IMG/VR virus record: IMGVR_UViG_3300050021_000500
Span: 19,915 to 83,914 of that record
Strand: one strand, 5' to 3'
Source: a virus
Length of the DNA stretch: 64,000 nucleotides
Shown here: in pieces, positions 63,493 through 64,000 of the stretch
Position numbering within the stretch: position 1 is the first letter of the stretch
How the letters are laid out: the number at the start of each line of letters is the position of its first letter
Notes under the pieces: model-generated
Told to the model about the DNA's origin: nothing
The model's input: only the letters and a program-made list of their open reading frames with translations
The model's database searches: none
Made by a program: the position numbers and the translations under genes

Positions 63493-64000
63493 TTAGTGAA
63501 CTGCTGCCTCTATGGCGACCCCGGACGCGCCATTCTGCACAAATGACCCGCCGGCATCGTAGTACTTCACCTGGTAAAAAGCGACGTGCATCGGCAGCAC
63601 GGGCAGCGTGATCGTGCAGGACGAGGAGCATGGCGCCCGCGTGTAGGTGTCCGTGGTCTCGAACCAGAACGGCGCGGCATCGGTGACCGTACTTGCCACC
63701 GCGACGCAGGCCTCTCGGCGCGACGAGCAGTAGTGCTGTGCCACCGTCCCCTGCTCAAGGTAGCCGAATTCCACCGTGGCTGTCGCGATTCCCAGCCCGG
63801 TCGGCGGGGTGATCGGGATAGACGCGCGCACGAAGGTTGAGCGGTCCACGGAATCGCCAGCCGTGAACGGTGGGAGCTTGGCCATCAGGACTTGCGAAGG
63901 CGGGAAGTGTGCGGTGTCGCCGTAAGCAAACAATAAGTTAGAACCATCCGCTAGGGGCTTGGCAGTTGGATAGTCATTCGTCTTCCGCAGACTAGTTAGC
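63493..64000 (-). CDS. partial head-associated protein (5' end beyond window)
   Basis: The frame is open to the right edge of the window (LTSLRKTNDYPTAKPLADGS...), so the true start is outside; a TTG at 63933 is not a real start. At least 169 residues, beta-rich with FGYLEQGTVAQHYC, CSSRREAC and PCSSSC and an FN3-like end (HVAFYQVKYYDAGGSF). Probably a virion surface or decoration protein. Confidence 0.6.
   Translation of the reverse strand, partial: LTSLRKTNDYPTAKPLADGSNLLFAYGDTAHFPPSQVLMAKLPPFTAGDSVDRSTFVRASIPITPPTGLGIATATVEFGYLEQGTVAQHYCSSRREACVAVASTVTDAAPFWFETTDTYTRAPCSSSCTITLPVLPMHVAFYQVKYYDAGGSFVQNGASGVAIEAAVH

Overview
What it is. The window reads as part of a temperate, long-tailed (siphovirus-like) phage or prophage of a GC-rich bacterium. 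The right-hand 26 kb is a virion module on the minus strand. From right to left it holds a head-associated protein cut by the window edge, a MuF-like minor head protein, neck and tail-terminator proteins, a tail tube protein, a tail assembly chaperone pair joined by a classic -1 frameshift site, a 1207-residue tape measure, a DUF2460-like tail protein, a 1523-residue tail tip/hub protein and two large fibres. No sheath or baseplate wedge genes are seen. The terminase, portal and major capsid genes are not seen and probably lie past the right edge. Gene style (secreted proteins with short signal peptides ending in A-Q, small resolvase-type serine recombinases, and small families I associate with Solibacter-like Acidobacteriota) suggests an acidobacterial host. 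That host call is inference only.

Layout. 0-4.3 kb, minus strand: ParB-like protein, serine recombinase, an orphan histidine-kinase dimerisation module, a sigma factor and a NusG paralogue. 4.4-5.2 kb, plus: LuxR-type HTH protein and a basic protein. 5.3-13.8 kb, minus: a tightly coupled operon of about 24 small genes (DksA/TraR finger, ASCH protein, Cas4/RecB-like nuclease, HNH-like protein, many zinc fingers and membrane peptides). A near-consensus promoter at 13.9 kb drives it and an intrinsic terminator at 5.2 kb ends it. 14-16.3 kb, plus: small genes and a second serine recombinase. 16.2-21.1 kb, minus: Dam-type methylase, AcrVA2-like protein, two unknowns and a frameshifted gene. 21.5-38.1 kb, plus: a replication-initiator-like protein, about 25 small coupled genes, HNH proteins, and C5 and N4/N6 DNA methyltransferases. 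A hairpin at 38.16 kb separates this convergently from the virion module, which begins with a secreted lysis-like cluster (38.2-40.3 kb).

Main discovery. Five cassettes (2602-3134, about 27930-28659, 32119-32794, about 35584-37163, 47089-47637) each carry a different cargo: a hypothetical gene, a repeat-bearing protein, a PD-(D/E)XK nuclease, a DNA methyltransferase and a tRNA-Met. Each is bounded by arms of about 100 bp in inverted orientation. Every arm contains the same two-stem hairpin with a conserved GACGGT (or close variant) internal loop, and the stem bases differ between copies while pairing is kept. Left arms and right arms form two distinct subtypes, and all five cassettes lie in the same orientation. 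No transposase is encoded inside. This looks like a non-autonomous mobile cassette family, or a conserved structural boundary around phage cargo genes, that I do not recognise.

How the parts fit. Sigma factor, NusG paralogue, DksA-like finger and LuxR/HTH proteins form a transcription-control set. Three DNA methyltransferases plus an AcrVA2-like protein look like host-defence evasion. Short plus-strand gene pairs, several with promoters whose -10 element sits 6-9 nt before the start codon (predicted leaderless mRNA), are set into the minus-strand virion module as independent cargo.
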